NCBI GenBank assembly: GCA_905197955.1
Contig: CAJKAR010000010.1
Span: 42,993 to 106,992, forward strand
Length of the DNA: 64,000 bases
Reading direction: 5' to 3'
Source: an uncultured Lentisphaeria bacterium
GTDB lineage: Bacteria; Verrucomicrobiota; Lentisphaeria; Victivallales; UBA1829
Below the pieces are notes generated by a model. It was not told where the DNA came from. It did not search any database and was given only the letters and a program-made list of their open reading frames with translations. Positions 52,158 to 60,470 of the stretch are shown one piece after another. Each line of letters starts with the position of its first letter. Position 1 is the first letter of the stretch. Made by a program: the position numbers and the translations under genes.

Positions 52158-55100
52158 TTACCAGCGGATATGGGTTTCCGTGTGATAGGTTGCCTGGTTT
52201 TCCGAGTACGGGAAGGGATTGCGCGATTCCTGTTTCGCGGGGACAAGAATCCGGGCATAGCCGGTGATTCCTCCATTGTTGCGGAGATTTTCGGTTTCAA
52301 GAGCGATATGGAGACGGCCGTTTTTCGTCAGTTCCGCGGGGATCGGATACAGGCGCCGTGCGGTCCAGTAGCCGTCTGTCTCTTCGGTTGTTTGCCCGAT
52401 TTTGATTCCATTGACATAAGCCGTGTCGAGATCGTCCACTGCCCCCAGATCAAGGAAGAGTTTCCGGTTGCGCAGATCTTCCGGAAGCACAACGCTTTTG
52501 CGGTACCAGACCGTTCCAATGAACATTCCGACATGCGGCAGAAGACGGTTGAAATATCCGGGAACGGAAATATTCTCCCATCCGTTGTGATCTCCGAAGG
52601 CGGCCGGAGTCTGCCAGCCGAGTTTCCGTCCGGCTTTTTCCGGATCGGTACGGAGTTCCCATTTCCCGTTCAGGTCAACGGTCCGGTTTGCCAGATGCAT
52701 CTGTTCGAACCGGTCCGCGATCGGGAAAAAGTGTTTTCCGCAGGCCGCTTCTGCGAGGCTCCGCATTTGACGGAATCGTTCCGCGAGAATTTCCGCGCTC
52801 CAGACAGAAGAAGAATCCGCTCCGGATTTCAGTCCGCGTGCCAGTTCCTCTTTCTGCGGTTCCCGCGGGAATTCCAGGAAAAGGAGTTTGCCCTTGCCGA
52901 GTTTCCGTTCCGCGGCGAATGCAGGATTTGTCAGAGGAATGAGGTCGGTTCCGGAGAGAATGTTCAGGCGCTGGGGTGCACGCAGATAGGTATCTCGTGC
53001 GGTGAAGAGGGGCCAGTATTTTCTGCCGGCAGCGGTGAGTTCGAAACGATTGACCTCCTGCGCTTTTATTGAAACGCCGAACAGGGATGCGCTTCCCGGA
53101 GGAACGATCAGAACGGCACCTTTCTGGACCTGTCTGAGCAGTTTTGGAATCTCCGTTTCCGGGATCGTGTCCGGCGCGAGCAGAGAGGGAACCGATTCTG
53201 CTTTCCGGTTCTCCTTTGTGTACTCGGCGATCAGATGTGCCGCAAGAAGATCTGCCGCCGGATCATTTTTCGTACGGCCGGAGATTTCCATCTGGCAGAA
53301 CAGAATCCGTCCCTTTCCTGATTTGAGTTCGAAGAGCGGAGTGTAAATCAGATCTTTTCCGCAGGAGAGCAGAATCCGGAAGTCGCCTTCCGCGACTCGG
53401 CGGACCGGATAGGAAGAGACTATGTTGGCATTGTTCCAGTGCCAGAGAGGACTTGCCACCGTGTCTTCCGTATTGGCTGCGGGGGGCTGTTTTGCAGGGG
53501 CCAGAGTTCCGTTTCCGGCCCATTGCGAAAAATCTTCGGCCTTCATGCCGGGAACGGTGAATCCGTGTCCGGGGAAGACCTCCCGCGCATAGATCGGAGT
53601 CGTTTTCAGGCCCAGCAGGGCGAGCGCCTCCGGCTTCTGTTCAAAGACAATGAGATTGAGTTTGCCGGAGTTGACCGCATCCCGCAGATGGAGCTTCCGG
53701 GCGAGCGGCATGAATTCCGGAGAGAGGCTTTCCCGGCCGATGAGAAGCAGCTGGATTCCATTCAGAGAGTCCAGTTTTGAGGCATCGGACGGGTTGATTT
53801 TCAGTCGTTTCAGCGTTTCCGCCGTGAATCCTTTGGGATCGTAAAGAGCGATTTCCCGATCGCTTTTCCCGCTGACGACGGGTACGGTTCCCGCTGGAAA
53901 AACAGTAATGTTCATGGATGCCGCGGGCAGAGATTCCGTTTCCACGATCAGTTTGTATTCCGTCCGGGAATCAACATTCGGGAGCGTGACGGAGAGAGGT
54001 AGGTGCCGGACCTCTCCCGGGTTCAGTGTTTCGCAGAATGTTCCACTCTTGTCTGCAAGGATCCATTTCCCTCGGAACTCGGCGTTTTTCAGGGTATCGT
54101 TAATGAGAACGATGCGTTTTTCGAGTTTTTCACCGGAGGTGTAGTTATGGGTCTTGTCAACGGGTTCTTCCGCTCCGCCGTCGAGGAAGACCAGTTTCGG
54201 AGCGAGAGCCTCCTTCAATGCCTTGGCGACGGGCAGCGGCTGATCCGGATTGATATCGACCTGATACTGCAGCTTTCTCAGATCGGCATGCCAGCCGTTT
54301 TTCCGGAATTCCTTGACTTCGACCTCCCACTCTTTGCTGATATGATTTGTGCGGTGTGGAGCATTTCTCCGGAAAGCACTGTTGAGTTCCCCGAACGGAC
54401 AGATGCCGGACATGTCGAAGCCTCGCCAGTAATGGATGGTCTCTTTCAGAAGATCGCAACGGAGTTTCTGCTGGAGCGGAGCATCATAATAAACTTCCGC
54501 AGACTTTCCCCTGGTTGAAAGCGCAACGGAGCGGAGCATTTCCGGGTCGTTGTCCCGATAAACTTCCGGACCGTAATACCGGGCGAGATTCTCGTAGTAG
54601 AAGAGTGGTTTTTGGCCCGGATACTTCAAATCCATGCCGTAGAAGGATCGCCAGTAAGGGAATCCTGTTTCGATGATGTGGAGCGGTTTTTTTCCGATCC
54701 GGTTCCAGACCTCCGGCCAGGCATTGCGTTCGGTCTGCGGCCACCAGCAGAAGTAGGCGTTGTTGGTGATGATTTCGCCGAAGTTGCCGCCCGCCTGGAA
54801 GAAGAACGGACGCGATGAATCGTATTTGCGCATGATCTTCACGCCTTCCATGCAGGTCTGATATTTTTTCAGCTGGAATTTCGGCTGATAACCGTCTGCG
54901 AGCTTCAGCGGATGATAATCCCAGCCATAACCAAGATAGTTCGTTGACATGAAATAGATGATATTCGACGGATGATTTCGCCAGCGGCGGATCATAGCCG
55001 CCATCCGTTCTTCGAGATTCTTCCGGACTGCCGGATTGTTCCAGAGAGCGAATTCACGTCCTGTGACTCCATCGATTCCGACCAGCTGAAGAAGTCCTTC

Positions 55101-57611
55101 CTCATCGCAGACCCGCATGATGTTTTCGGGATAGTTGTCTTTTGCCTCTACGGGAAAATTCGTGCGGACCGCGTTGTAGCCGAGACGCTTCAGGGTTCGT
55201 GCGATTCTTCGCGCTTCGTTGAGATCGGAGGAGGCATTTGCCCAGCCGTCATGATTGAACAGATGAATCTTTTGTCCATTCAGATAATAGTCTCTGCCAC
55301 GGAGTTCGAACTCCCGGAAACCGAACCGGATCGGCGGCAGAACATCGATCGTTCCACCCTTTCCGTTTTTCACCGTGAATGTGCAGTGATAGAGATACGG
55401 GGTTTCCGGACTCCAGAACCGAGCGTTTTTCCACGGTGCCGAGAAGACGATCTTCTTCGACTCTCCGGGATTCAGACGGACGGCGGACGAACAGGCGGGC
55501 GCGGGAGCGTTTTCTCCGGAAATCTTCGCTTCCAGAATCACCGTTTCCGCTTTGTCCGAGGTGTTTCTGACGGTGGCTTCAAACGTTGCCGTGCCGTTTT
55601 TGACGGAAGTGATGATCCACGGATATTCTGCGGAAATCTGCGGTTTGATTTCGATCCATGTATTGCCCTTGATGCCGCGCCATGCCCAGTACTGACCGTC
55701 ATCCACGGCATGAATCGTCAGGGTGTTGTACTCGTCGAACCGGAGGAGTTCCTGCGGAAGCGGAAGCTCAAAAAATTTGCCGTAATCCAGTTTTGCAATT
55801 TCTCTGCCGTTGAGGTAGACGGTCCCTTTCTGGGAGCGGCTCAGTTCATCGAGAAGCAGAACGATCTGTTTGTTTTTCCAGTGTTCGGGGACAAGAAAGG
55901 CTCGTTCGAACCAGCCATTGGTGAAGGTGTAGGGATTTTTCCCCCGGTACCATGCTTTCCTGGGGAGTTTTTTCAGATTGGCATCGCGCATGTAGAATTC
56001 GCAGTCGGTCATACCGTTACCCTGCCCGCTGTACCGGCCGGGGACTGCAAGATAGATCCACGAGGTCGGATCAAAAGAGAAATCCTTGTCGGTGAGCTGC
56101 ATTCTCCAGAGGGCATTGAGAGTAATTTTCTCCCGTGTCGAGGTCGTGATGCGTTCCGCTCCGTTCAGATCCCAGAGGGGTTTTTCCTGTTCTTTCACCG
56201 GAGTTACGGCGATGATCCCTTTGCGTGATTTTCCGGATTTTCTGGATTCGGCATCTTGCAGTTCCGCCAGCTTTTCCGGGGTATGGAATCCGGCAGCAGC
56301 GAGGAGTTCATCGATCACCCCTTCCGCCTGTGTCCTGGAATAGTTATCGCTTCCGGGAATGTCGCCTACAATCATGGAACCAGTTGTCTGCGTGTTGGAG
56401 AAGGAAAGGGGCAGAGGAGTTTCTTTCTTCTGCCCGTTGACAGCCAGAAACATCTTTTTCCGATCGAAATCGAATCCGGTGGCGATGTGTGCTGTCTTTC
56501 CTTTTTTCAGAAGTGCTGCGGGAAGAACGATTTCCTGCGTTTTCCCGTTCGATTGGATGGAGAAGCAAAGTTGTTTCCCCTGTTTTGCGAGACCGTACTT
56601 CAAAGATCCGGAAGTAACATGAAAAAGTCCGTGAACGGCGGAATCCTCCGTTCCGTTCCAGTCCGGGAGAAAGTAAAAGGCTGTTGATACGGCTTTCCCG
56701 CCGATTCCGGAGATTCCGTTCAGAACCAGTGATCCTTTACGGTCGTATCCATGGCGGACTACCTTGACGCCATCTCCATTTCTGCCTTTCGTGAAGAGCA
56801 GTTGCGCGGCATTGAATCCGGAAATTCCGGCAGCGTCGATTTTCCCTTCAAACGGAGCAAAGAGAAGCGGCTCGATCTGTTCCTTCCCCGGAGTCGTTTC
56901 CATGATTTGCTTTGCTTCGGAGGCTGTCAGGAGTTTATTGAAGAGTTTGAGTTCGTCGATGGATCCGCCGAACTGATCGCGGCTGCGGAAATCCATGCTT
57001 CCGATTCGGAGAACCGTCTGATTCGGTCCCACTTTCAGGACATCATTGTTCCTCGTGTAAGCCGCTTCGATCCCGTTCAGGTAAATGACATGTTTTCCGT
57101 TCTTGTATCCGAAGACGATATGGGTCCATTGATCGTAGGGAATCGCTGCGGCGGAGATGGCGGCTCCACGGTATTTTTTTTCCGCATCGAAATGATTCAG
57201 AATAAAACGCCCCCAGTTGTCGAATCCGGCGAAGACGTTTCCGCTTCCCCAGCCGAAATTGGTTCGAAACAGATTACGTCCCGGAACTTCGCCATTCTTT
57301 TTGGGACGTTCCTCTGGACAGATCCACATGGCGATCGACCACTCCTTCCCGTTCATTGTAGTGCCGAGATTGTACAGCAGATCGCCGACCTCGCTCTTGC
57401 GGGAGAATCGCAATGCTTTTCCGGATTTTCCTTCAATAAAGACCAGTTTTCCTGCAGTGCGGAAACCGCTTCCCTCCAGCGCGATTTCCGGTTTTGCAGA
57501 GTGATCGAACGATGCATACAGTTTCAGATGATTTTTTTCCACATCGTTGCCGCCGAAGGTCAGAAGAGCGGAAAAAAACAGCAGAATCAGAAAAGAATAA
57601 AAAGTCTTCAT
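52158..57611 (-). CDS. Giant secreted LamG/GH2-like protein lacking the acid/base Glu
   Basis: This 1,817-residue protein has a signal peptide (KTFYSFLILLFFSALLTFGG). Two LamG-type jelly rolls lie at residues about 30-245 and 255-450 (EWSIAMWICPEERPK in the first). A GH2 sugar-binding domain (about 500-665), an immunoglobulin-like domain and a GH2 barrel (about 780-1080) follow. The nucleophile position keeps Glu981 (LHIIETGFP). The acid/base position, normally GNE, reads TNY with Tyr892. An amidotransferase-like region and a second GH2 sugar-binding domain (about 1655-1790; GTVWYRKSVVLPEDLRNRKL) end the protein. It follows a pseudopilin in the LacI cluster. Confidence 0.85.
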   Translation of the reverse strand: MKTFYSFLILLFFSALLTFGGNDVEKNHLKLYASFDHSAKPEIALEGSGFRTAGKLVFIEGKSGKALRFSRKSEVGDLLYNLGTTMNGKEWSIAMWICPEERPKKNGEVPGRNLFRTNFGWGSGNVFAGFDNWGRFILNHFDAEKKYRGAAISAAAIPYDQWTHIVFGYKNGKHVIYLNGIEAAYTRNNDVLKVGPNQTVLRIGSMDFRSRDQFGGSIDELKLFNKLLTASEAKQIMETTPGKEQIEPLLFAPFEGKIDAAGISGFNAAQLLFTKGRNGDGVKVVRHGYDRKGSLVLNGISGIGGKAVSTAFYFLPDWNGTEDSAVHGLFHVTSGSLKYGLAKQGKQLCFSIQSNGKTQEIVLPAALLKKGKTAHIATGFDFDRKKMFLAVNGQKKETPLPLSFSNTQTTGSMIVGDIPGSDNYSRTQAEGVIDELLAAAGFHTPEKLAELQDAESRKSGKSRKGIIAVTPVKEQEKPLWDLNGAERITTSTREKITLNALWRMQLTDKDFSFDPTSWIYLAVPGRYSGQGNGMTDCEFYMRDANLKKLPRKAWYRGKNPYTFTNGWFERAFLVPEHWKNKQIVLLLDELSRSQKGTVYLNGREIAKLDYGKFFELPLPQELLRFDEYNTLTIHAVDDGQYWAWRGIKGNTWIEIKPQISAEYPWIITSVKNGTATFEATVRNTSDKAETVILEAKISGENAPAPACSSAVRLNPGESKKIVFSAPWKNARFWSPETPYLYHCTFTVKNGKGGTIDVLPPIRFGFREFELRGRDYYLNGQKIHLFNHDGWANASSDLNEARRIARTLKRLGYNAVRTNFPVEAKDNYPENIMRVCDEEGLLQLVGIDGVTGREFALWNNPAVRKNLEERMAAMIRRWRNHPSNIIYFMSTNYLGYGWDYHPLKLADGYQPKFQLKKYQTCMEGVKIMRKYDSSRPFFFQAGGNFGEIITNNAYFCWWPQTERNAWPEVWNRIGKKPLHIIETGFPYWRSFYGMDLKYPGQKPLFYYENLARYYGPEVYRDNDPEMLRSVALSTRGKSAEVYYDAPLQQKLRCDLLKETIHYWRGFDMSGICPFGELNSAFRRNAPHRTNHISKEWEVEVKEFRKNGWHADLRKLQYQVDINPDQPLPVAKALKEALAPKLVFLDGGAEEPVDKTHNYTSGEKLEKRIVLINDTLKNAEFRGKWILADKSGTFCETLNPGEVRHLPLSVTLPNVDSRTEYKLIVETESLPAASMNITVFPAGTVPVVSGKSDREIALYDPKGFTAETLKRLKINPSDASKLDSLNGIQLLLIGRESLSPEFMPLARKLHLRDAVNSGKLNLIVFEQKPEALALLGLKTTPIYAREVFPGHGFTVPGMKAEDFSQWAGNGTLAPAKQPPAANTEDTVASPLWHWNNANIVSSYPVRRVAEGDFRILLSCGKDLIYTPLFELKSGKGRILFCQMEISGRTKNDPAADLLAAHLIAEYTKENRKAESVPSLLAPDTIPETEIPKLLRQVQKGAVLIVPPGSASLFGVSIKAQEVNRFELTAAGRKYWPLFTARDTYLRAPQRLNILSGTDLIPLTNPAFAAERKLGKGKLLFLEFPREPQKEELARGLKSGADSSSVWSAEILAERFRQMRSLAEAACGKHFFPIADRFEQMHLANRTVDLNGKWELRTDPEKAGRKLGWQTPAAFGDHNGWENISVPGYFNRLLPHVGMFIGTVWYRKSVVLPEDLRNRKLFLDLGAVDDLDTAYVNGIKIGQTTEETDGYWTARRLYPIPAELTKNGRLHIALETENLRNNGGITGYARILVPAKQESRNPFPYSENQATYHTETHIRW

Positions 57612-57661
57612 GAAATCTCCTTTATGATCAAAGATTCAATGTGGTTCAGAATTGGATAATT

Positions 57662-58369
57662 TTAAAGCCAGTCTTTATATTTTCCCAGAGCCGGGGAACC
57701 ATCAACCCAGGTGGAGAACTCTCCGTAACTGACAGTGGAGACATGTCCGTCAACATAAGTGAATACCGCATTTTTACCATGCCGTACCGCGACTTTGTCT
57801 GGACTGGACGCATCTTCGCCGAGAGGTGCATTTGTAAAGGAATACTTACCTAATGCATAAGCGGTTGAATTAACTCCGTTCCGTCCTTCCCCTGCGAGAT
57901 AAACCATAGAAGGAGACTTGATTTTCGCCCGTCTGCGGTGAACGTTTTTCGTCATATCCCATTGCTGTGCTCCGATATATCCATTCATCATATAGGTCAT
58001 CAGATTCGTTCCGCCCCATCCTTTTTTTGTAGACGGACAATAAAATCCACTGTGATTCCCGAAACGGTTATAATCTGCATTTATGTCGTCTGTTATTTGA
58101 AAATTCGAATTTACATAAGGGTATACCAGAAAATAGTAGGAAAAATCTCTACCATATGCTGGAACAGGTCCGTAGCTGAGTGGATAGAAATCATCGGAAT
58201 CGAAGCAGTACTGATCGAACCCAAGAGCAATTTGCTTCTGGATAGAGGTACATTGAATGGTTCGTGCTTTTTCTCTGGCACTGTTCAGCGCGGGAAGAAG
58301 AAGTCCGGCAAGAATTGCAATAATTGCGATGACGACCAGAAGCTCTATTAATGTGAATTTCTTCTTCAT
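57662..58369 (-). CDS. Prepilin-like pseudopilin with intact H-X9-DG motif
   Basis: This 235-residue protein starts MKKKFTLIELLVVIAIIAIL: F+1 and E+5 present, Lys at -1. The helix ends GLLLPALNSAREKA. The C-terminal motif RHGKNAVFTYVDGHV has exact H-X9-DG spacing. It lies between the LacI gene (31 bases upstream) and the giant GH2-like gene (50 bases downstream). Confidence 0.9.
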   Translation of the reverse strand: MKKKFTLIELLVVIAIIAILAGLLLPALNSAREKARTIQCTSIQKQIALGFDQYCFDSDDFYPLSYGPVPAYGRDFSYYFLVYPYVNSNFQITDDINADYNRFGNHSGFYCPSTKKGWGGTNLMTYMMNGYIGAQQWDMTKNVHRRRAKIKSPSMVYLAGEGRNGVNSTAYALGKYSFTNAPLGEDASSPDKVAVRHGKNAVFTYVDGHVSTVSYGEFSTWVDGSPALGKYKDWL

Positions 58370-58400
58370 CTTTTATTTCCTTTTCTGTTCAGATAAACTT

Positions 58401-59450
58401 TCATTTTGGTTTTCTCTCTTTATTTAGAAAATATCCTCTCTCTTCGATGATGGTTCTGTAATAGGGATCTTCCGCTTGTTTCTTGTAATACTCTCGTACT
58501 TCTTCTGGTTTCAAATAACGGGTCGGGATCGTCAGATGTGTGATCTCGGTTCCTGGATGCTCAATCATCTCGACAATCCTGGCCATTCTCTCTTTGACCT
58601 GCGGTTTGAAAGGATTGACTATGACTCCGAATACCGCATCATGATCAATGAAGTCGTTCGGAAGAGTATAACTGTAAACAAAACGCGGAATTTCCACAAT
58701 TCCGTTTTCCTGACAATAACAAATGATTTTATTCGGCATGATACTCGATGTACAGATTACGCAGTCCGGTTTGCATTGAGAGAGTTTTTTATAGATTTCC
58801 GCAGCTGCATTCTGATGGTGCAGAACAAGAGAAAAATCCATTTGGAATTCCCTGCAGAGTTCCTGTGAGAGAATCGTCCAGAGATCTGTCTGGCTCATAA
58901 ACAGACCGCAGATTCGCCTGCATCCCGCTCTTTTCAGCTCGGCAAAAGCCTGTTCCAGTGCCGGCTGATATTCGAGCGTGTAGCTGTTGTACTCGGGTAG
59001 AACGATATTGGAGAGCAGAATCGGATAATCCGAGAGAATTTTCCGGATCCGTTCATCAGGGATCAGGGTTGGATTGTAAATGGTACCGTCAGTCTGGCGG
59101 TTGATGAGATTTTCCAGACAGTTCTTTTCCTCCTCCTGATTGAATCGGGTCAGGGAGATGAAAAGCTGATAGTTGTATTTCAATGCCTCATTCAGAAGGG
59201 ACTGGGCATAAAAACTGGAGTAAATTCCGGAAATTTCAGCTATGACCAGGCCGATGGTTTTGCTCTTTCCGTTTTTGAGGGCGCGTGCTGTGACCGACGG
59301 CTGATAATTCATTTCTCTGACCGCCTCTTCAATTTTCTTTTTCGTCTTTTCCGCAATTCTAGCGGAAAGCGGATGCTTGTTCAGGTACATCGATACCAAC
59401 GACTTCGATACCCCGACCCGTTCCGCTATATCTTTGATTGTTGCACGCAT
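58401..59450 (-). CDS. LacI-family transcription regulator, centre of a mirrored locus
   Basis: This 349-residue LacI repressor has TIKDIAERVGVSKSLVSMYL and hinge QPSVTARALKNGKSKTIGLV, followed by a sugar-binding core. It is a close paralogue of the regulator at 28849-29886. On the minus strand it is followed by a pseudopilin and a giant GH2-like gene; on the plus strand, beyond a 258-base control region, the same two gene types are repeated. Palindromes with the same AAnCGnTT core lie on both sides of that region (59471-59490 and 59673-59692), so it probably represses both arms. Confidence 0.94.
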   Translation of the reverse strand: MRATIKDIAERVGVSKSLVSMYLNKHPLSARIAEKTKKKIEEAVREMNYQPSVTARALKNGKSKTIGLVIAEISGIYSSFYAQSLLNEALKYNYQLFISLTRFNQEEEKNCLENLINRQTDGTIYNPTLIPDERIRKILSDYPILLSNIVLPEYNSYTLEYQPALEQAFAELKRAGCRRICGLFMSQTDLWTILSQELCREFQMDFSLVLHHQNAAAEIYKKLSQCKPDCVICTSSIMPNKIICYCQENGIVEIPRFVYSYTLPNDFIDHDAVFGVIVNPFKPQVKERMARIVEMIEHPGTEITHLTIPTRYLKPEEVREYYKKQAEDPYYRTIIEERGYFLNKERKPK

Positions 59451-59470
59451 GAAAATCTCTCGTCATTTTT

Positions 59471-59490
59471 TTGTTGAATCGTTTCAACAA
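59471..59490. promoter_or_regulatory. LacI-type operator on the minus arm
   Basis: TTGTTGAA and TTCAACAA flank TCGT: a perfect palindrome in the arms, 20 bp in all, downstream of the minus-strand -10 box. Confidence 0.75.
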
Positions 59491-59495
59491 TATTC

Positions 59496-59524
59496 ATTAT
59501 ACTCTATTTCAGAGTTTTTGTCAA
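59496..59524 (-). promoter_or_regulatory. Consensus promoter of the LacI/pseudopilin/GH2 minus arm
   Basis: Minus strand TTGACA (59519-59524), 17 bases, TATAAT (59496-59501). Confidence 0.85.
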
Positions 59525-59639
59525 GAGGGGGTGGCGGAAAAAAATAAAAAACATAACTCAAAAGATTTTTTATAAAAGACAGAAACTTTCTTTTTCAGGA
59601 GTGAATTCCAGAAAAAAACATTTTTTTTGAAAAAAGGGG

Positions 59640-59667
59640 TTGCTTTTTTCTATATTTCTGATATAAT
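59640..59667 (+). promoter_or_regulatory. Promoter of the plus arm
   Basis: TTGCTT (59640-59645), 16 bases, TATAAT (59662-59667), six bases before the operator at 59673. Confidence 0.75.
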
Positions 59668-59672
59668 TTAAA

Positions 59673-59692
59673 TTTAGAAAACGATTTCTAAA
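59673..59692. promoter_or_regulatory. LacI-type operator on the plus arm
   Basis: TTTAGAAA and TTTCTAAA flank ACGA. The palindrome covers the expected transcription start and ends 16 bases before the pseudopilin ATG. Confidence 0.75.
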
Positions 59693-59708
59693 AATAATGG
59701 AGAACATC

Positions 59709-60434
59709 ATGGGGTATAAAGGAAAAAGAAAGGAACAGACAAAGAATATTTTTACATTAATAGAGCTTCTGGTTGTCATTGCAATTATTGCAATTCTTGC
59801 AGCGCTTTTGCTTCCGGCATTAGGATCTGCGAGAGAAAAGGCGCGTCAGATTTCCTGTGCTTCCATGCTGAAACAGGTCGGTATGGGATTTGAATTCTAT
59901 GCGAATGCCTATGACGACCGGATTCCCCGTCCATGGGATAACAAAAAAAGCTGGCATTTCTATGTATATCCGCTGATGAAAAGTGGTGTGCGGATTGTTG
60001 AGAATGCAAATCATATTTTTACGGCTACAGCAAAAATATATTGTCCGTCGGATACCGGTGCCCGTGGAGACAAGTTTACAACATACAATATGAACACTTA
60101 TGCAGGAAATATGAACTGGTGGGGCTATTCGAGGAATATTTATGTAATCCGGAGCCGGGTCAAGACTCCGACACTGGTATTCCTTGCCGGCGAACAGGAA
60201 GCAGGAGCAACTCTTGGTGGATACAGTATTTCCAAGAATGCATTTTTGAATTACGAAATCTGGATGAATGATGATACCAAAGTCCAGAGTCGAATAGCAG
60301 GACGTCACTCCTTTGGAGCAAACTTCCTCTATTTCGATGGACATGTCGCCTATTCCACCCGGACCCAGATTCCGGCATTTACCGAAACGGCCATGGGCAA
60401 AGGGATCACCTCCGTTATGCCTGGTATGCAGTAA
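59709..60434 (+). CDS. Prepilin-like pseudopilin with intact H-X9-DG motif
   Basis: This 241-residue protein starts at the ATG at 59709, chosen because GGAG lies six bases before it; the ATG at 59697 is the same frame but has the operator in its ribosome-site region. The N-terminus is KGKRKEQTKNIFTLIELL, with Ile at -1. The helix is VVIAIIAILAALLLPAL, then GSAREKARQ. The C-terminal motif RHSFGANFLYFDGHV has exact H-X9-DG spacing. It is the first gene of the plus arm of the mirrored LacI locus. Confidence 0.9.
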   Translation: MGYKGKRKEQTKNIFTLIELLVVIAIIAILAALLLPALGSAREKARQISCASMLKQVGMGFEFYANAYDDRIPRPWDNKKSWHFYVYPLMKSGVRIVENANHIFTATAKIYCPSDTGARGDKFTTYNMNTYAGNMNWWGYSRNIYVIRSRVKTPTLVFLAGEQEAGATLGGYSISKNAFLNYEIWMNDDTKVQSRIAGRHSFGANFLYFDGHVAYSTRTQIPAFTETAMGKGITSVMPGMQ

Positions 60435-60470
60435 GTTTTATAGTTCATAGATAGAGAAAGGTTGGATTTT

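Noticed and set aside
5890..59810. Near-identical DNA at five places as a possible mobile repeat
   Set aside because: Each match lies in frame within a pseudopilin gene and encodes the same leader helix, so they are paralogous genes, not insertion elements; the codon conservation is reported separately.
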